Shown here one piece after another: positions 1 through 5,477 of a stretch of 12,509 nucleotides of DNA. The translations under genes and the position numbers were made by a program. Positions within the stretch are counted from its first letter, which is position 1. Each line of letters opens with the position of its first letter. Where the stretch lies: NCBI GenBank assembly GCA_011330645.1, contig DRQB01000042.1, forward strand, positions 1-12,509, read 5' to 3'. Source of the DNA: Campylobacterota bacterium. Its GTDB lineage: Bacteria > Campylobacterota > Campylobacteria > Campylobacterales > Sulfurovaceae. The notes beneath the pieces are model-generated. The model was not told the DNA's origin. It did no database searches and worked only from the letters and a program-made list of their open reading frames with translations.

Positions 1-214
1 CTTCATCATCCGCTACAAACTCTTGGCTTATCTTTTTGGCTGCATCAACATCTAACCCACGTCTATGCAATATATTTGCAATACTCGTAGATACCCTAGT
101 TTCCTGTTGACTTGATTGTATATTTGAGATAGGTTTAACTACCTCTGCAATAACCGGGTTAAACGCCAAGACTGACATAAAAAGTGTAATACGTAGTATA
201 TTTTCTTTACTCAT
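1..214 (-). CDS. N-terminal part of a secreted protein of unknown function (runs off left edge)
   Basis: Reading leftward from an ATG at 214-212, 71 codons stay open to the window edge. The protein begins MSKENILRITLFMSVLAF and continues NPVIAEVV. This looks like a Sec signal peptide: a Lys near the start, a hydrophobic core at about residues 6-19, and possible cleavage after VIA (residues 21-23). The following part (about 24-71) is Ser/Gln-rich, then has LHRRGLDVDAAKKI, which looks helical. A Shine-Dalgarno AAAGGA lies at 226-221, six bases before the ATG. I recognise no family from this fragment. It was too short to appear as a long ORF, but the signal peptide and ribosome-binding site make it a credible gene start. 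Exported location is inferred from the leader alone. Confidence 0.65.
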   Translation of the reverse strand, partial: MSKENILRITLFMSVLAFNPVIAEVVKPISNIQSSQQETRVSTSIANILHRRGLDVDAAKKISQEFVADDE

Positions 215-263
215 TTAAAATCCTTTAAACTATTGTAGTAAACAAAGGTAAATAGAAAGCTTA

Positions 264-292
264 ATAACTTTAGTCAAAGTGACTAAAGTTAT
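264..292. terminator. Perfect 12-bp inverted repeat (terminator or operator)
   Basis: ATAACTTTAGTC and its exact reverse complement are separated by a 5-base spacer (AAAGT). It sits 32 bases past the stop of the minus-strand gene at 324-911 and about 50 bases upstream of the next minus-strand gene start (214). It could end the upstream transcript, although no clear U-run follows on the minus strand. It could also be a regulator site for the downstream gene. The stem is A/T-rich with only four G/C pairs. Confidence 0.45.
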
Positions 293-323
293 GTTATAGT
301 GTTAGAAGTAGGGTTTAACTGCC

Positions 324-911
324 CTATTTTCCTCCACATTTACCAGCTGCACATTTCATGCTTTTCATTTTTTCTTTTTTCTTCATCATGTGTGCTTTTC
401 TTTTTTCCATGAGGTAGCTATATTGCTCAGCTGTGAGTATGGCTTTTGTTTTATCTAAACAAGTCAAATGCACCATAGTCGCTTCACTTTCCAGTGCTGC
501 AAGTTTGTCTACCTTTGCTTTAAGCTCTGCTGCTTTTGTTCCTGCTTTACTCGCTTGAATTATCTCTTTTCTGAGTGCCATCACTTCAGGCTTTAGTTTC
601 ATAACTGCACCCATCGTCTCTTTACGCACTAGAAGAAGTTTACCTTTTTGCTCATCGTTCAATGCCAGTTTCGCATCATCCCAACTTTTCATTACCATCT
701 TCGTCATGTGTGGCAGTCCATGTTTTATGAGAAATGGGGAGTTCATTTTCATTTTATGCATCTTTTTAGCTTTGTGCATACCACCCTGCTTTGCTTGTTT
801 CATCATCCCAGCTCCACATTTACCAGCCTGACACTTCATACCTTCTGACTGAGCTGTTACGAGTAAGAGTGAAAGTGCCGTGAGTGAAGTGATTGTAAGT
901 TTTTTGATCAT
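324..911 (-). CDS. Exported Met/Lys/His-rich Spy/CpxP-like protein with terminal KCxAGKCG metal-binding-type motifs
   Basis: A 195-residue protein with a signal peptide (Lys3-Lys4, hydrophobic core about residues 5-19), so probably periplasmic. The mature part starts with MKCQAGKCG (residues 25-33) and a stretch rich in Met, His and Lys (35-56). A predicted helical region (about 60-170) holds two LTxxQ-like signatures, LNDEQ (84-88) and LTAEQ (159-163), of the kind seen in the Spy/CpxP/heavy-metal-resistor superfamily. The protein ends with a second copy, MKCAAGKCG (185-193). The Cys and Met/His content suggests copper or other soft-metal binding, or stress chaperoning; this is inference. The closely spaced Cys motifs also resemble the EGKCG repeats of HvfA/DUF2282 metallophore precursors, but no modifying enzyme (DUF692/MNIO) is visible nearby. 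The start is supported by AAGGA about 8 bases upstream of the ATG at 911-909. It appears monocistronic. Confidence 0.7.
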   Translation of the reverse strand: MIKKLTITSLTALSLLLVTAQSEGMKCQAGKCGAGMMKQAKQGGMHKAKKMHKMKMNSPFLIKHGLPHMTKMVMKSWDDAKLALNDEQKGKLLLVRKETMGAVMKLKPEVMALRKEIIQASKAGTKAAELKAKVDKLAALESEATMVHLTCLDKTKAILTAEQYSYLMEKRKAHMMKKKEKMKSMKCAAGKCGGK

Positions 912-935
912 TTGTTAGTCCTTTTTGTTTTGGTA

Positions 936-952
936 ATACTATTGTATAGTAT
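936..952 (-). promoter_or_regulatory. Putative -10 region with overlapping inverted repeat upstream of the Cys-motif protein gene
   Basis: The minus strand reads ATACTATACAATAGTAT about 25-40 bases ahead of the ATG at 911. It contains -10-like TATACA/TACAAT hexamers embedded in a 6-bp inverted repeat (ATACTA-N5-TAGTAT). No convincing -35 at standard spacing is seen. A regulator could bind here, but this is inference from symmetry only. Confidence 0.3.
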
Positions 953-1094
953 GTATGTGAACACAATGTTAATCGAAAGAGTATACATGAAGTCTATAAT
1001 AAATTTAAGATTTATTTCCTGACCCTAAATTTATTTGATGAATCCCATTTTCGAGCAGTTCATTTTTTTCATTTTTATTTAATAATATTTGAAT

Positions 1095-1121
1095 TTGGAA
1101 GTCACAATTTGTAACTTCCAA
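1095..1121 (-). terminator. Hairpin just after the stop of the YVADVGDFGK-family gene
   Basis: TTGGAAGT and ACTTCCAA form an 8-bp stem around an 11-base loop that can itself partly pair (ACA/TGT). It begins two bases after the stop codon at 1124-1126 of the minus-strand gene. The sequence after it on the minus strand is A/T-rich but lacks a clean U-tract, so this is a probable but not certain intrinsic terminator. Confidence 0.5.
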
Positions 1122-1123
1122 TA

Positions 1124-1891
1124 TCACAAAAACACTTCCCAAAACTCCGAATGTTCAGAGGCAAATTGTGTGAGTCTGTGGGTGATGCCTACACGTATGA
1201 CATCACTCTTGCAGAGAAAGAAAAATGCGCGTGGACTGTAGGGTTTGTGTTTGATGGCTACGACATTTTTGTATTCAATTTTAAGATCTTTTAAGAGTGA
1301 ATGTATCTGCTCATCATGGGAAAAACAACGGCTTAAATGTTGGTAGACAATGCAAACTTCCAAATGTGGTAAGCGGTAGAAATACCGTACTTCATCAGAA
1401 AAGATGTACTTGTGAGGATAGACTTTTTGACGGTAGTGCTCTTCTAAGTTAAGAAACTCGAAACATCGCTCTGCCCTGTTACATTTGAGTGCCATACCAT
1501 TGTCTGGAGCTACTGCTACAATAGGAGAATCCATAGCAAAAGTAAGTGCGGAGTTAAGCCACATATAGCGGTCTTCTAAAGCCTTGGGAACTTCAGTGTA
1601 GAAAAATTTTGCGTTGGGAAGAAGTTTGAGATTTTCAAGTTCAGTCACTTCACGTTTGTCACGCATAATGACATCTAAAAGTGAGTGTTCAAGGTACTCG
1701 TCAGTACCCATCATACGTTCAAAGTAGTCTATGTGTTTACCATCATTCGTCTCTTCACCCTCCCCTTTATGCATAAACCATATTTGAGAGAGTTCTTTAC
1801 CATTAAAAGGACTCTCTTTTTGGTTGAAGAGGTAACGAAAGAGTTGGAATTTACCAAAGTCCCCCACATCAGCGACATAACGGTCTTGCAC
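1124..1891 (-). CDS. Conserved uncharacterised protein, YVADVGDFGK family
   Basis: A 255-residue soluble protein with no signal peptide or membrane span. I recognise the pattern of a widespread hypothetical family. It opens with YVADVGDFGK (residues 5-14), then has a NDGKHIDYF block (49-57), a hydrophobic strand ending APDNGM (128-133; other members, as I recall, have DPDNG), VYQHLSR (182-188) and SPRAFFFL (219-226). The strand-then-PDNG layout recalls catalytic loops of nucleotide- or nucleic-acid-acting enzymes, but no function is established and I assign none. The start is GTG at 1891-1889. An in-frame TGA 18 bases upstream excludes a longer start, and the motif sits at the usual distance from this residue. 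There is no strong ribosome-binding site; GAGG lies 13 bases ahead. The gene begins two bases after the stop of the lipoprotein gene at 1894-2031, so coupled translation is likely. A hairpin follows it. Confidence 0.65.
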   Translation of the reverse strand: MQDRYVADVGDFGKFQLFRYLFNQKESPFNGKELSQIWFMHKGEGEETNDGKHIDYFERMMGTDEYLEHSLLDVIMRDKREVTELENLKLLPNAKFFYTEVPKALEDRYMWLNSALTFAMDSPIVAVAPDNGMALKCNRAERCFEFLNLEEHYRQKVYPHKYIFSDEVRYFYRLPHLEVCIVYQHLSRCFSHDEQIHSLLKDLKIEYKNVVAIKHKPYSPRAFFFLCKSDVIRVGITHRLTQFASEHSEFWEVFL

Positions 1892-1893
1892 GT

Positions 1894-2031
1894 TTAGGCT
1901 GTTGCCTCATGTATCACTTCTTTGGTGTCTTGGAAGACTTCACTTGTATCTTGTTTGACACCTGACCATGTTCGAGAACATCCAGCTGTCATAAGTGCTG
2001 TTATGGCTAAAAATAATAATGTTTTTTTCAT
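1894..2031 (-). CDS. Small entericidin-like lipoprotein
   Basis: A 45-residue ORF: the leader MKKTLLFLAITALMTAGC is a lipoprotein signal with lipobox TAGC, giving a lipidated Cys at residue 18. The 28-residue mature part begins CSRTWSGVKQDTSEV and ends KEVIHEATA, polar and probably helical. The size and the TWxGVKxDTxxxxxxxKxxIHxA pattern resemble entericidin (EcnA/EcnB) family lipoproteins. A clear AAGGA (six bases before the ATG at 2031) supports the start. The short length explains why it is easily missed. Only two bases separate its stop from the GTG of the downstream conserved gene, so the two are probably one transcript. Envelope location follows from the lipobox. The bacteriolytic or antidote role of entericidins is known only for some members and is not claimed here. 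Confidence 0.7.
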   Translation of the reverse strand: MKKTLLFLAITALMTAGCSRTWSGVKQDTSEVFQDTKEVIHEATA

Positions 2032-2094
2032 CCAAATTCCTTTGTATTTATTTTGAACTATTATTATATACTACAAATATTAATCATCTGTAGT

Positions 2095-2409
2095 TTAGTT
2101 CTCTTCTTCTGCTTCAACTTCTGCTTTAAGTGGTTTTTCTACTGCTTTAGCAAGTACTTCTACATACACTTCTGTTGCACCTGTAGATTTTACTGCATCT
2201 AAGGCTTTAATGAGTTCTTCATACACGACCTCTTTCGCATCGTCAGCAGTAGCACCTACTTTACAGTCAAAGTCCCAGTACATCGTTGATTTATGGGGTA
2301 AGTCTTTTTTCTTTTCACGCTTTACATATTTTCTAATATCATTTTTAACCGCTTCAAGTACTCGGTCTTCATGTTTTTTAGGGTCTGTGAGTTTAAAGAT
2401 TTTTTTCAT
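2095..2409 (-). CDS. DUF6172 family protein
   Basis: A 104-residue protein matching, from memory, the DUF6172 pattern: [20 protein letters not shown], then IRKYVKREKKKDLP (25-38), WDFDCKVG (45-52) and a terminal VYVEVLAKA segment (81-89). The strongly basic central helix and small size are typical. Members I recall end soon after the last strand; this one has an extra acidic tail (about 91-104, EKPLKAEVEAEEEN). The family has no established function. The ATG shares its A with the TAA stop of the DEAD-box helicase gene (TAATG), and the AGGAG ribosome-binding site lies within the last helicase codons, so translation should be coupled. That pairing and the basic helix suggest an RNA-related role, which is inference only. 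Confidence 0.75.
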   Translation of the reverse strand: MKKIFKLTDPKKHEDRVLEAVKNDIRKYVKREKKKDLPHKSTMYWDFDCKVGATADDAKEVVYEELIKALDAVKSTGATEVYVEVLAKAVEKPLKAEVEAEEEN

Positions 2410-3815
2410 TATTTTCTCCTAGTATTGTTATTTGATTTTTTATCTAATTTATCTAGTTTTGCTTGTAAGTTAGAACCAATTTTCTCTGCATGAGGATTTT
2501 TAGATTTCTTTTTTCTACTGTTTTGTGTTTTGTTCTCTTCAGTACTTGAAGTATTAGGCTTCTTTTTATTTCCTGAGTTTGAGGCATTACGCTTGTTTTT
2601 GTTGGTTCGGTTTCCACCCCCACCACGCTTCTGTCCGCCCCCTCTTCCGTTTTGTATAGGCTCTGCTTTGATGCTAGGATCTGGTCTAAACGCTTCTATA
2701 TCCACTTTTTTAATACTGGACTTTGTAAATCTTTCTATCGCACGTAAGAGTTCATGCTCATCGATACACACGAGAGAAACTGCTTCACCCTTCATCCCTG
2801 CTCGTCCAGTTCGTCCTATGCGGTGTACATAATCTTCTGGAACATTGGGAAGTTCGAAGTTTACCACGTGTGGGAGTTGGTCTATGTCTATCCCACGTGC
2901 CGCGATGTCTGTAGCCACAAGTACACGTACATTTCCTGCTTTAAAATCTGCAAGTGCTTTGGTTCTTGCACCTTGCGATTTGTTACCATGAATGGCTGCT
3001 GCTTTGATACCGGAGTACTCTTCAAGCTGTTTACAAAGACGATTTGCTCCGTGTTTTGTACGCGTAAAGACAAGTACCTGTTTCCAGTCACCTGCTTTGA
3101 TGAGCTGCGCAAGGAGCTCACGTTTACGCCCTTTATCTACATGATGCACCACTTGACTTATTTGCCCTGAGGTAGAGTTTTCTCTAGCCACTTCTACAAG
3201 TACAGGGTCTTTAAGCAGACCTGAGGCAAGTGCCTTTATCTCTTTAGAGAATGTTGCAGAAAAAAGAAGGGTTTGCCGTTTCTTCGGCATAAGTGCCATG
3301 AGTTTTTTAATGTCATGGATGAACCCCATATCTAGCATTCTGTCTGCCTCGTCTAGTACCAAACACTCTAATGCCGAGAAGTCGATGCCATCTTGACTGG
3401 CAATGTCTAGTAGCCTTCCTGGCGTTGCAATAACAATATCAACCCCTTTACGCAGTGTTGCCATTTGTGGATTAATGCCCACTCCACCGAAGATAACAGT
3501 AGAACGATAGGACATATATTTTCCATATGTTTTTACCGAGTCTGCTACTTGTGCTGCTAATTCACGCGTAGGTGTAAGTACCAGTACACGAATCTGTTTC
3601 TTTTTCATCTGAGGTTTTGTCTGAGAGAGACGCTCTAGCAGTGGCAGTGTAAAGCCTGCTGTTTTTCCTGTACCTGTCTGTGCAGCAGCAAGTACATCTC
3701 TGCCTTCTATGACGACAGGTATTGCTTGTGCTTGTATGGGTGTTGGGGTAGTATAGCCCTGATCTTTAATGGCTTTGAGTAAAGACTCATTGAGCCCTAA
3801 ATCTGTAAATTTCAT
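2409..3815 (-). CDS. rhlE: DEAD-box ATP-dependent RNA helicase, RhlE-like
   Basis: A cytoplasmic ATP-dependent RNA helicase, probably acting in ribosome assembly or RNA turnover. From the chosen start (468 aa) it shows a Q motif ([10 protein letters not shown], about 24-33), Walker A AQTGTGKT (45-52), motif Ia PTRELAAQ, Ib TPGRLLD, DEAD (155-158), SAT (186-188), motif [11 protein letters not shown], and motif [10 protein letters not shown] (331-338). After the RecA2 domain comes a low-complexity basic tail (about 390-468) rich in Gly, Asn and Lys, typical of RhlE proteins that bind RNA non-specifically. The frame is open to an ATG at 3842, but that codon has no ribosome-binding site. The ATG at 3815-3813 has AGGA five bases upstream and gives the family-typical MKFTDLGL start. 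The gene overlaps the DUF6172 start by one base. The subfamily symbol rests on similarity and could be another DEAD-box paralogue. Confidence 0.88.
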   Translation of the reverse strand: MKFTDLGLNESLLKAIKDQGYTTPTPIQAQAIPVVIEGRDVLAAAQTGTGKTAGFTLPLLERLSQTKPQMKKKQIRVLVLTPTRELAAQVADSVKTYGKYMSYRSTVIFGGVGINPQMATLRKGVDIVIATPGRLLDIASQDGIDFSALECLVLDEADRMLDMGFIHDIKKLMALMPKKRQTLLFSATFSKEIKALASGLLKDPVLVEVARENSTSGQISQVVHHVDKGRKRELLAQLIKAGDWKQVLVFTRTKHGANRLCKQLEEYSGIKAAAIHGNKSQGARTKALADFKAGNVRVLVATDIAARGIDIDQLPHVVNFELPNVPEDYVHRIGRTGRAGMKGEAVSLVCIDEHELLRAIERFTKSSIKKVDIEAFRPDPSIKAEPIQNGRGGGQKRGGGGNRTNKNKRNASNSGNKKKPNTSSTEENKTQNSRKKKSKNPHAEKIGSNLQAKLDKLDKKSNNNTRRK

Positions 3816-3918
3816 GATGTTCCTAGTAACCGAGCCTTGCATTTTCGCATTTGTCGGTCTTAGGCTGAGTAAGTTTTAAATTTTTAAAGTGTATGACCGA
3901 TGTACATTTATTACACGA

Positions 3919-3924
3919 ATTATA
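3919..3924 (-). promoter_or_regulatory. Putative -10 box for the helicase-DUF6172 operon
   Basis: The minus strand reads a perfect TATAAT here, about 104 bases upstream of the chosen helicase ATG. No consensus -35 is seen, which is common in Campylobacterota. If used, it gives a leader of roughly 95 bases. It lies back to back with the plus-strand -10 at 3937-3942. Confidence 0.4.
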
Positions 3925-3936
3925 GCGTAATTTTTG

Positions 3937-3942
3937 TATAAT
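3937..3942 (+). promoter_or_regulatory. Putative -10 box for tRNA-Arg
   Basis: A perfect TATAAT preceded by a TG-like TTTTTG run, 17 bases upstream of the tRNA 5' end, the expected distance for a stable-RNA promoter. A clear -35 is not visible. Confidence 0.5.
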
Positions 3943-3959
3943 GCGGTTTCTACCTATTG

Positions 3960-4035
3960 GTCCTCATCGCTTAACTGGATAAAGCAGTGCCCTCCTAAGG
4001 CGTAGCTCGAGGTTCGAGTCCTCGTGGGGATACCA
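3960..4035 (+). tRNA. tRNA-Arg(CCU)
   Basis: A full cloverleaf can be drawn. The acceptor GTCCTCA pairs with TGGGGAT (with G1-U72 and U-G at pair 5). The D stem is GCTT/AAGC with GG in the loop. The anticodon stem is GTGCC/GGCGT with loop CTCCTAA, anticodon CCT at 3994-3996. The T stem is CGAGG/CCTCG around TTCGAGT. Discriminator A and an encoded CCA follow (4033-4035). It reads AGG codons (Arg). The next gene starts 71 bases downstream with only a weak promoter candidate between, so co-transcription is possible. Confidence 0.95.
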
Positions 4036-4106
4036 TCTTAATATATCATTAAAACATCTAAGCCAGAAAGAGTACAATTGAACTATAAAAGTTATAAAGG
4101 ATACCT

Positions 4107-4457
4107 ATGCAACGTTATCTTGGTAAACGTAAGGAGTTAAAAATATACATCAGTAATGAAGACAACTATGAGGGTAAACCTCTTTTTGAAGCTTTACTTT
4201 TTTTAGCAAAGGATATGGGTATAGCAGGTGCAACTGTACTTAAAGCTGTGGCAGGAATGGGTGCACATTCAGATATACATAGTTTTAATGTGTGGGCACT
4301 CAAACAAAAAATGCCCTTGGTAATTACGATGATTGACACCGAAGAGAAAATACGGACATTTTTAGATGCCACATCCGATATGATACAAGAAGGGCTAGTT
4401 ACCATGTATGACATAGAAGTGATACACTACCATCATCCTAAATTTGGAGAGCAATAA
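4107..4457 (+). CDS. DUF190 family protein, partner of CrcB
   Basis: A 116-residue cytoplasmic protein with the DUF190 pattern: an N-terminal KELKIYISNEDNYEGKPLFE (residues 9-28), a central GIAGATVLKAVAGMG (38-52), and LPLVITMID-like and VTMYDIEVI strands, giving a ferredoxin-like alpha/beta fold related to PII-type proteins. DUF190 genes are commonly found next to crcB, and here crcB starts one base after the stop. A regulatory or accessory role in fluoride export is inferred from that context; the biochemical function is not established. AAAGGA six bases before the ATG supports the start. No fluoride riboswitch consensus is visible in the 71 bases upstream. Confidence 0.82.
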   Translation: MQRYLGKRKELKIYISNEDNYEGKPLFEALLFLAKDMGIAGATVLKAVAGMGAHSDIHSFNVWALKQKMPLVITMIDTEEKIRTFLDATSDMIQEGLVTMYDIEVIHYHHPKFGEQ

Positions 4458-4458
4458 T

Positions 4459-4839
4459 ATGCAAGGATATTTATTGTTAGCCGTTGGTACAGGTGGATTT
4501 ATGGGGGCTATTTTACGATTTCTCATCAGTGGTTGGGTACAAAAACTCTCTCCTACTCTCTTTCCTATAGGGACACTTAGTGTCAATGTGCTAGGAAGTT
4601 TTATCATAGGGTTTATGGTACTGTACTTTGAGTCACTTGTAGCTCCTCACCAAAAAGCACTGGTGATTACAGGTATGCTCGGTGCATTGACTACCTTTTC
4701 TACTTTTTCACTAGAGACTGTCACCATGCTACAGTCTGGACTATGGGGACGTGTAGTAACAAATATCACACTCAATGTCGTACTATGTGTCATTGCCACA
4801 ATGGTTGGGATGATGCTTTTCAAACGTATCTATGGATAA
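4459..4839 (+). CDS. crcB: Fluoride ion channel CrcB/Fluc
   Basis: A 126-residue inner-membrane protein with four hydrophobic segments (about 3-25, 37-57, 66-86, 97-120), the right size and topology for a Fluc channel that works as an antiparallel dimer to expel F-. Visible family motifs are GGFMGAILRF (12-21), NVLGSFIIG (43-51, with the pore Asn43) and the phenylalanine-box segment GALTTFSTFSLE (75-86; Phe80 and Phe83). An in-frame TTG at 4444 would add five residues, but the ATG at 4459 is preferred: GGAG lies about nine bases upstream, inside the end of DUF190, and the resulting N-terminus fits the family. Only one crcB is present here, so a homodimer is expected. It lies one base after the DUF190 stop, hence an operon. 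Confidence 0.92.
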   Translation: MQGYLLLAVGTGGFMGAILRFLISGWVQKLSPTLFPIGTLSVNVLGSFIIGFMVLYFESLVAPHQKALVITGMLGALTTFSTFSLETVTMLQSGLWGRVVTNITLNVVLCVIATMVGMMLFKRIYG

Positions 4840-4846
4840 TCAGATG

Positions 4847-4862
4847 TGTTAGCTAATTAACA
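4847..4862 (+). terminator. Weak hairpin after crcB
   Basis: TGTTA/TAACA form a 5-bp stem (plus one G-U pair) seven bases past the crcB stop, followed by an A/T-rich stretch (TACCTATTATTTTATTTA). The stem is short, so this is only a possible terminator. Confidence 0.25.
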
Positions 4863-4935
4863 TACCTATTATTTTATTTATTCTATACTATAAGTAAGAT
4901 AAATAACTTATCTATAAAACTTAAAAGGATAAATG

Positions 4936-5079
4936 ATGGGATTAGTATATATTGTGATCGGTGTGATTATAGGTGTAGGTCTTACGATTTTTATTGATGT
5001 TGGTTCATTTGCAGATAAATTTGCAAAAAAAGAAGAACAACTAGATGACAAAGCCGATCACCCAGACGAAAAGAAATAA
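4936..5079 (+). CDS. Small single-span membrane protein with acidic tail
   Basis: A 47-residue ORF of unknown function. The first 20 or so residues (MGLVYIVIGVIIGVGLTIFI) form one uninterrupted transmembrane helix with several Gly spaced as GxxxGxG. The rest (21-47) is charged: a Lys patch, FADKFAKKEE, then an acidic DDKADHPDEKK end. AAGGA at 4925-4929 is about six bases before the second of two tandem ATGs (4933 and 4936), so I chose 4936; the first would add one Met. Topology is probably N-out or N-in with a cytoplasmic charged tail, undetermined. It lies alone between a weak hairpin after crcB and a hairpin at 5114-5133, so it may be its own short transcript. Confidence 0.6.
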   Translation: MGLVYIVIGVIIGVGLTIFIDVGSFADKFAKKEEQLDDKADHPDEKK

Positions 5080-5113
5080 TTTTCAAACTTTGATATCATA
5101 AAATCTGCTAGTC

Positions 5114-5133
5114 TCTGTTAGTTGTCTAACAGA
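5114..5133 (+). terminator. Probable terminator of the small membrane-protein gene
   Basis: CTGTTAG/CTAACAG form a perfect 7-bp stem (8 with a closing T-A pair) around a TTGT loop, 34 bases past the stop at 5079, followed by a T-rich but interrupted run (TTATTGTTATTATTT). Confidence 0.45.
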
Positions 5134-5162
5134 CAAGTTATTGTTATTATTTCATAATGCAT

Positions 5163-5191
5163 TTGTAAATAAAATTTTCTGATACTATATT
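5163..5191 (+). promoter_or_regulatory. Putative sigma-70 promoter of the small-protein/APC permease cluster
   Basis: TTGTAA at 5163-5168 and TATATT at 5186-5191 are separated by 17 bases. A start near 5198 would give a leader of about 40 bases with the AAGGAG ribosome-binding site before 5238. A perfect TATAAT at 5219-5224 is too close to the ATG to be the working -10. Confidence 0.4.
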
Positions 5192-5237
5192 TTTACGCTA
5201 AGAAAATTGAAGAAATATTATAATCAAGGAGAAATAC

Positions 5238-5474
5238 ATGTTAGACTTTATGAAAAAAGCAATGGATTGGGCATTAGAAAAAGAAGCTGCTGCTGCTAAA
5301 AATTGTCATGCGACACCCGAAGACATAGACAGACAAATCAAAGCGGTAGAGGAAAAACGTGAAAAGCTTAAAAAGCAATTTGAAGAAGATGATGCAGAAT
5401 TTGGGCATATTTTAGATAAATTACATTTTATTAAAGCTGCTTCACTAAAGTGTCAAACAGATAAAAAGGCATAA
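5238..5474 (+). CDS. Small coiled-coil protein of unknown function
   Basis: A 78-residue soluble protein I cannot assign to a family. It opens with an amphipathic helix (MLDFMKKAMDWALEKEAAAA), has Cys23 (KNCHATPED), then a highly charged heptad-like helix (about 28-62, with IDRQIKAVEEKREKLKKQ) and a second Cys near the end (SLKCQTDKK, Cys73). No signal peptide or membrane span is seen. AAGGAG six bases upstream of the ATG is a near-ideal ribosome-binding site. It ends three bases before the GTG of the APC permease, so it is almost certainly co-transcribed and may be a partner or regulator of that transporter (inference). Confidence 0.65.
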   Translation: MLDFMKKAMDWALEKEAAAAKNCHATPEDIDRQIKAVEEKREKLKKQFEEDDAEFGHILDKLHFIKAASLKCQTDKKA

Positions 5475-5477
5475 TTC

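Noticed and set aside
998..1016. A/T-only 7-bp hairpin (AATAAAT-TTAAG-ATTTATT)
   Set aside because: Contains no G/C pairs in the stem and such repeats are expected by chance in A/T-rich intergenic DNA.
1025..1080. Tiny minus-strand ORF encoding MKKMNCSKMGFIK
   Set aside because: Thirteen codons with no ribosome-binding site; the run of A makes it likely to be chance.
2530..3170. Long plus-strand frames opposite the helicase gene
   Set aside because: They are mirror frames of a clearly conserved gene and encode compositionally odd Cys/Phe/Ser-rich sequences with no family pattern.
3816..3842. Upstream ATG for the DEAD-box helicase (nine extra residues)
   Set aside because: No ribosome-binding site precedes it, and the extra residues do not fit the family; the ATG at 3815 has AGGA and the usual MKFTDLGL start.
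3960..4035. tRNA-Arg as an integration (att) site for a genomic island
   Set aside because: No second copy of the tRNA 3' end and no integrase are seen in the window; the downstream genes are ordinary housekeeping-type.
4036..4106. Fluoride riboswitch before DUF190-crcB
   Set aside because: No match to the conserved GGNGATGG-type start or pseudoknot layout could be seen by eye.
4444..4458. TTG start extending CrcB by five residues
   Set aside because: The ATG at 4459 has a better-placed GGAG and the normal family N-terminus.
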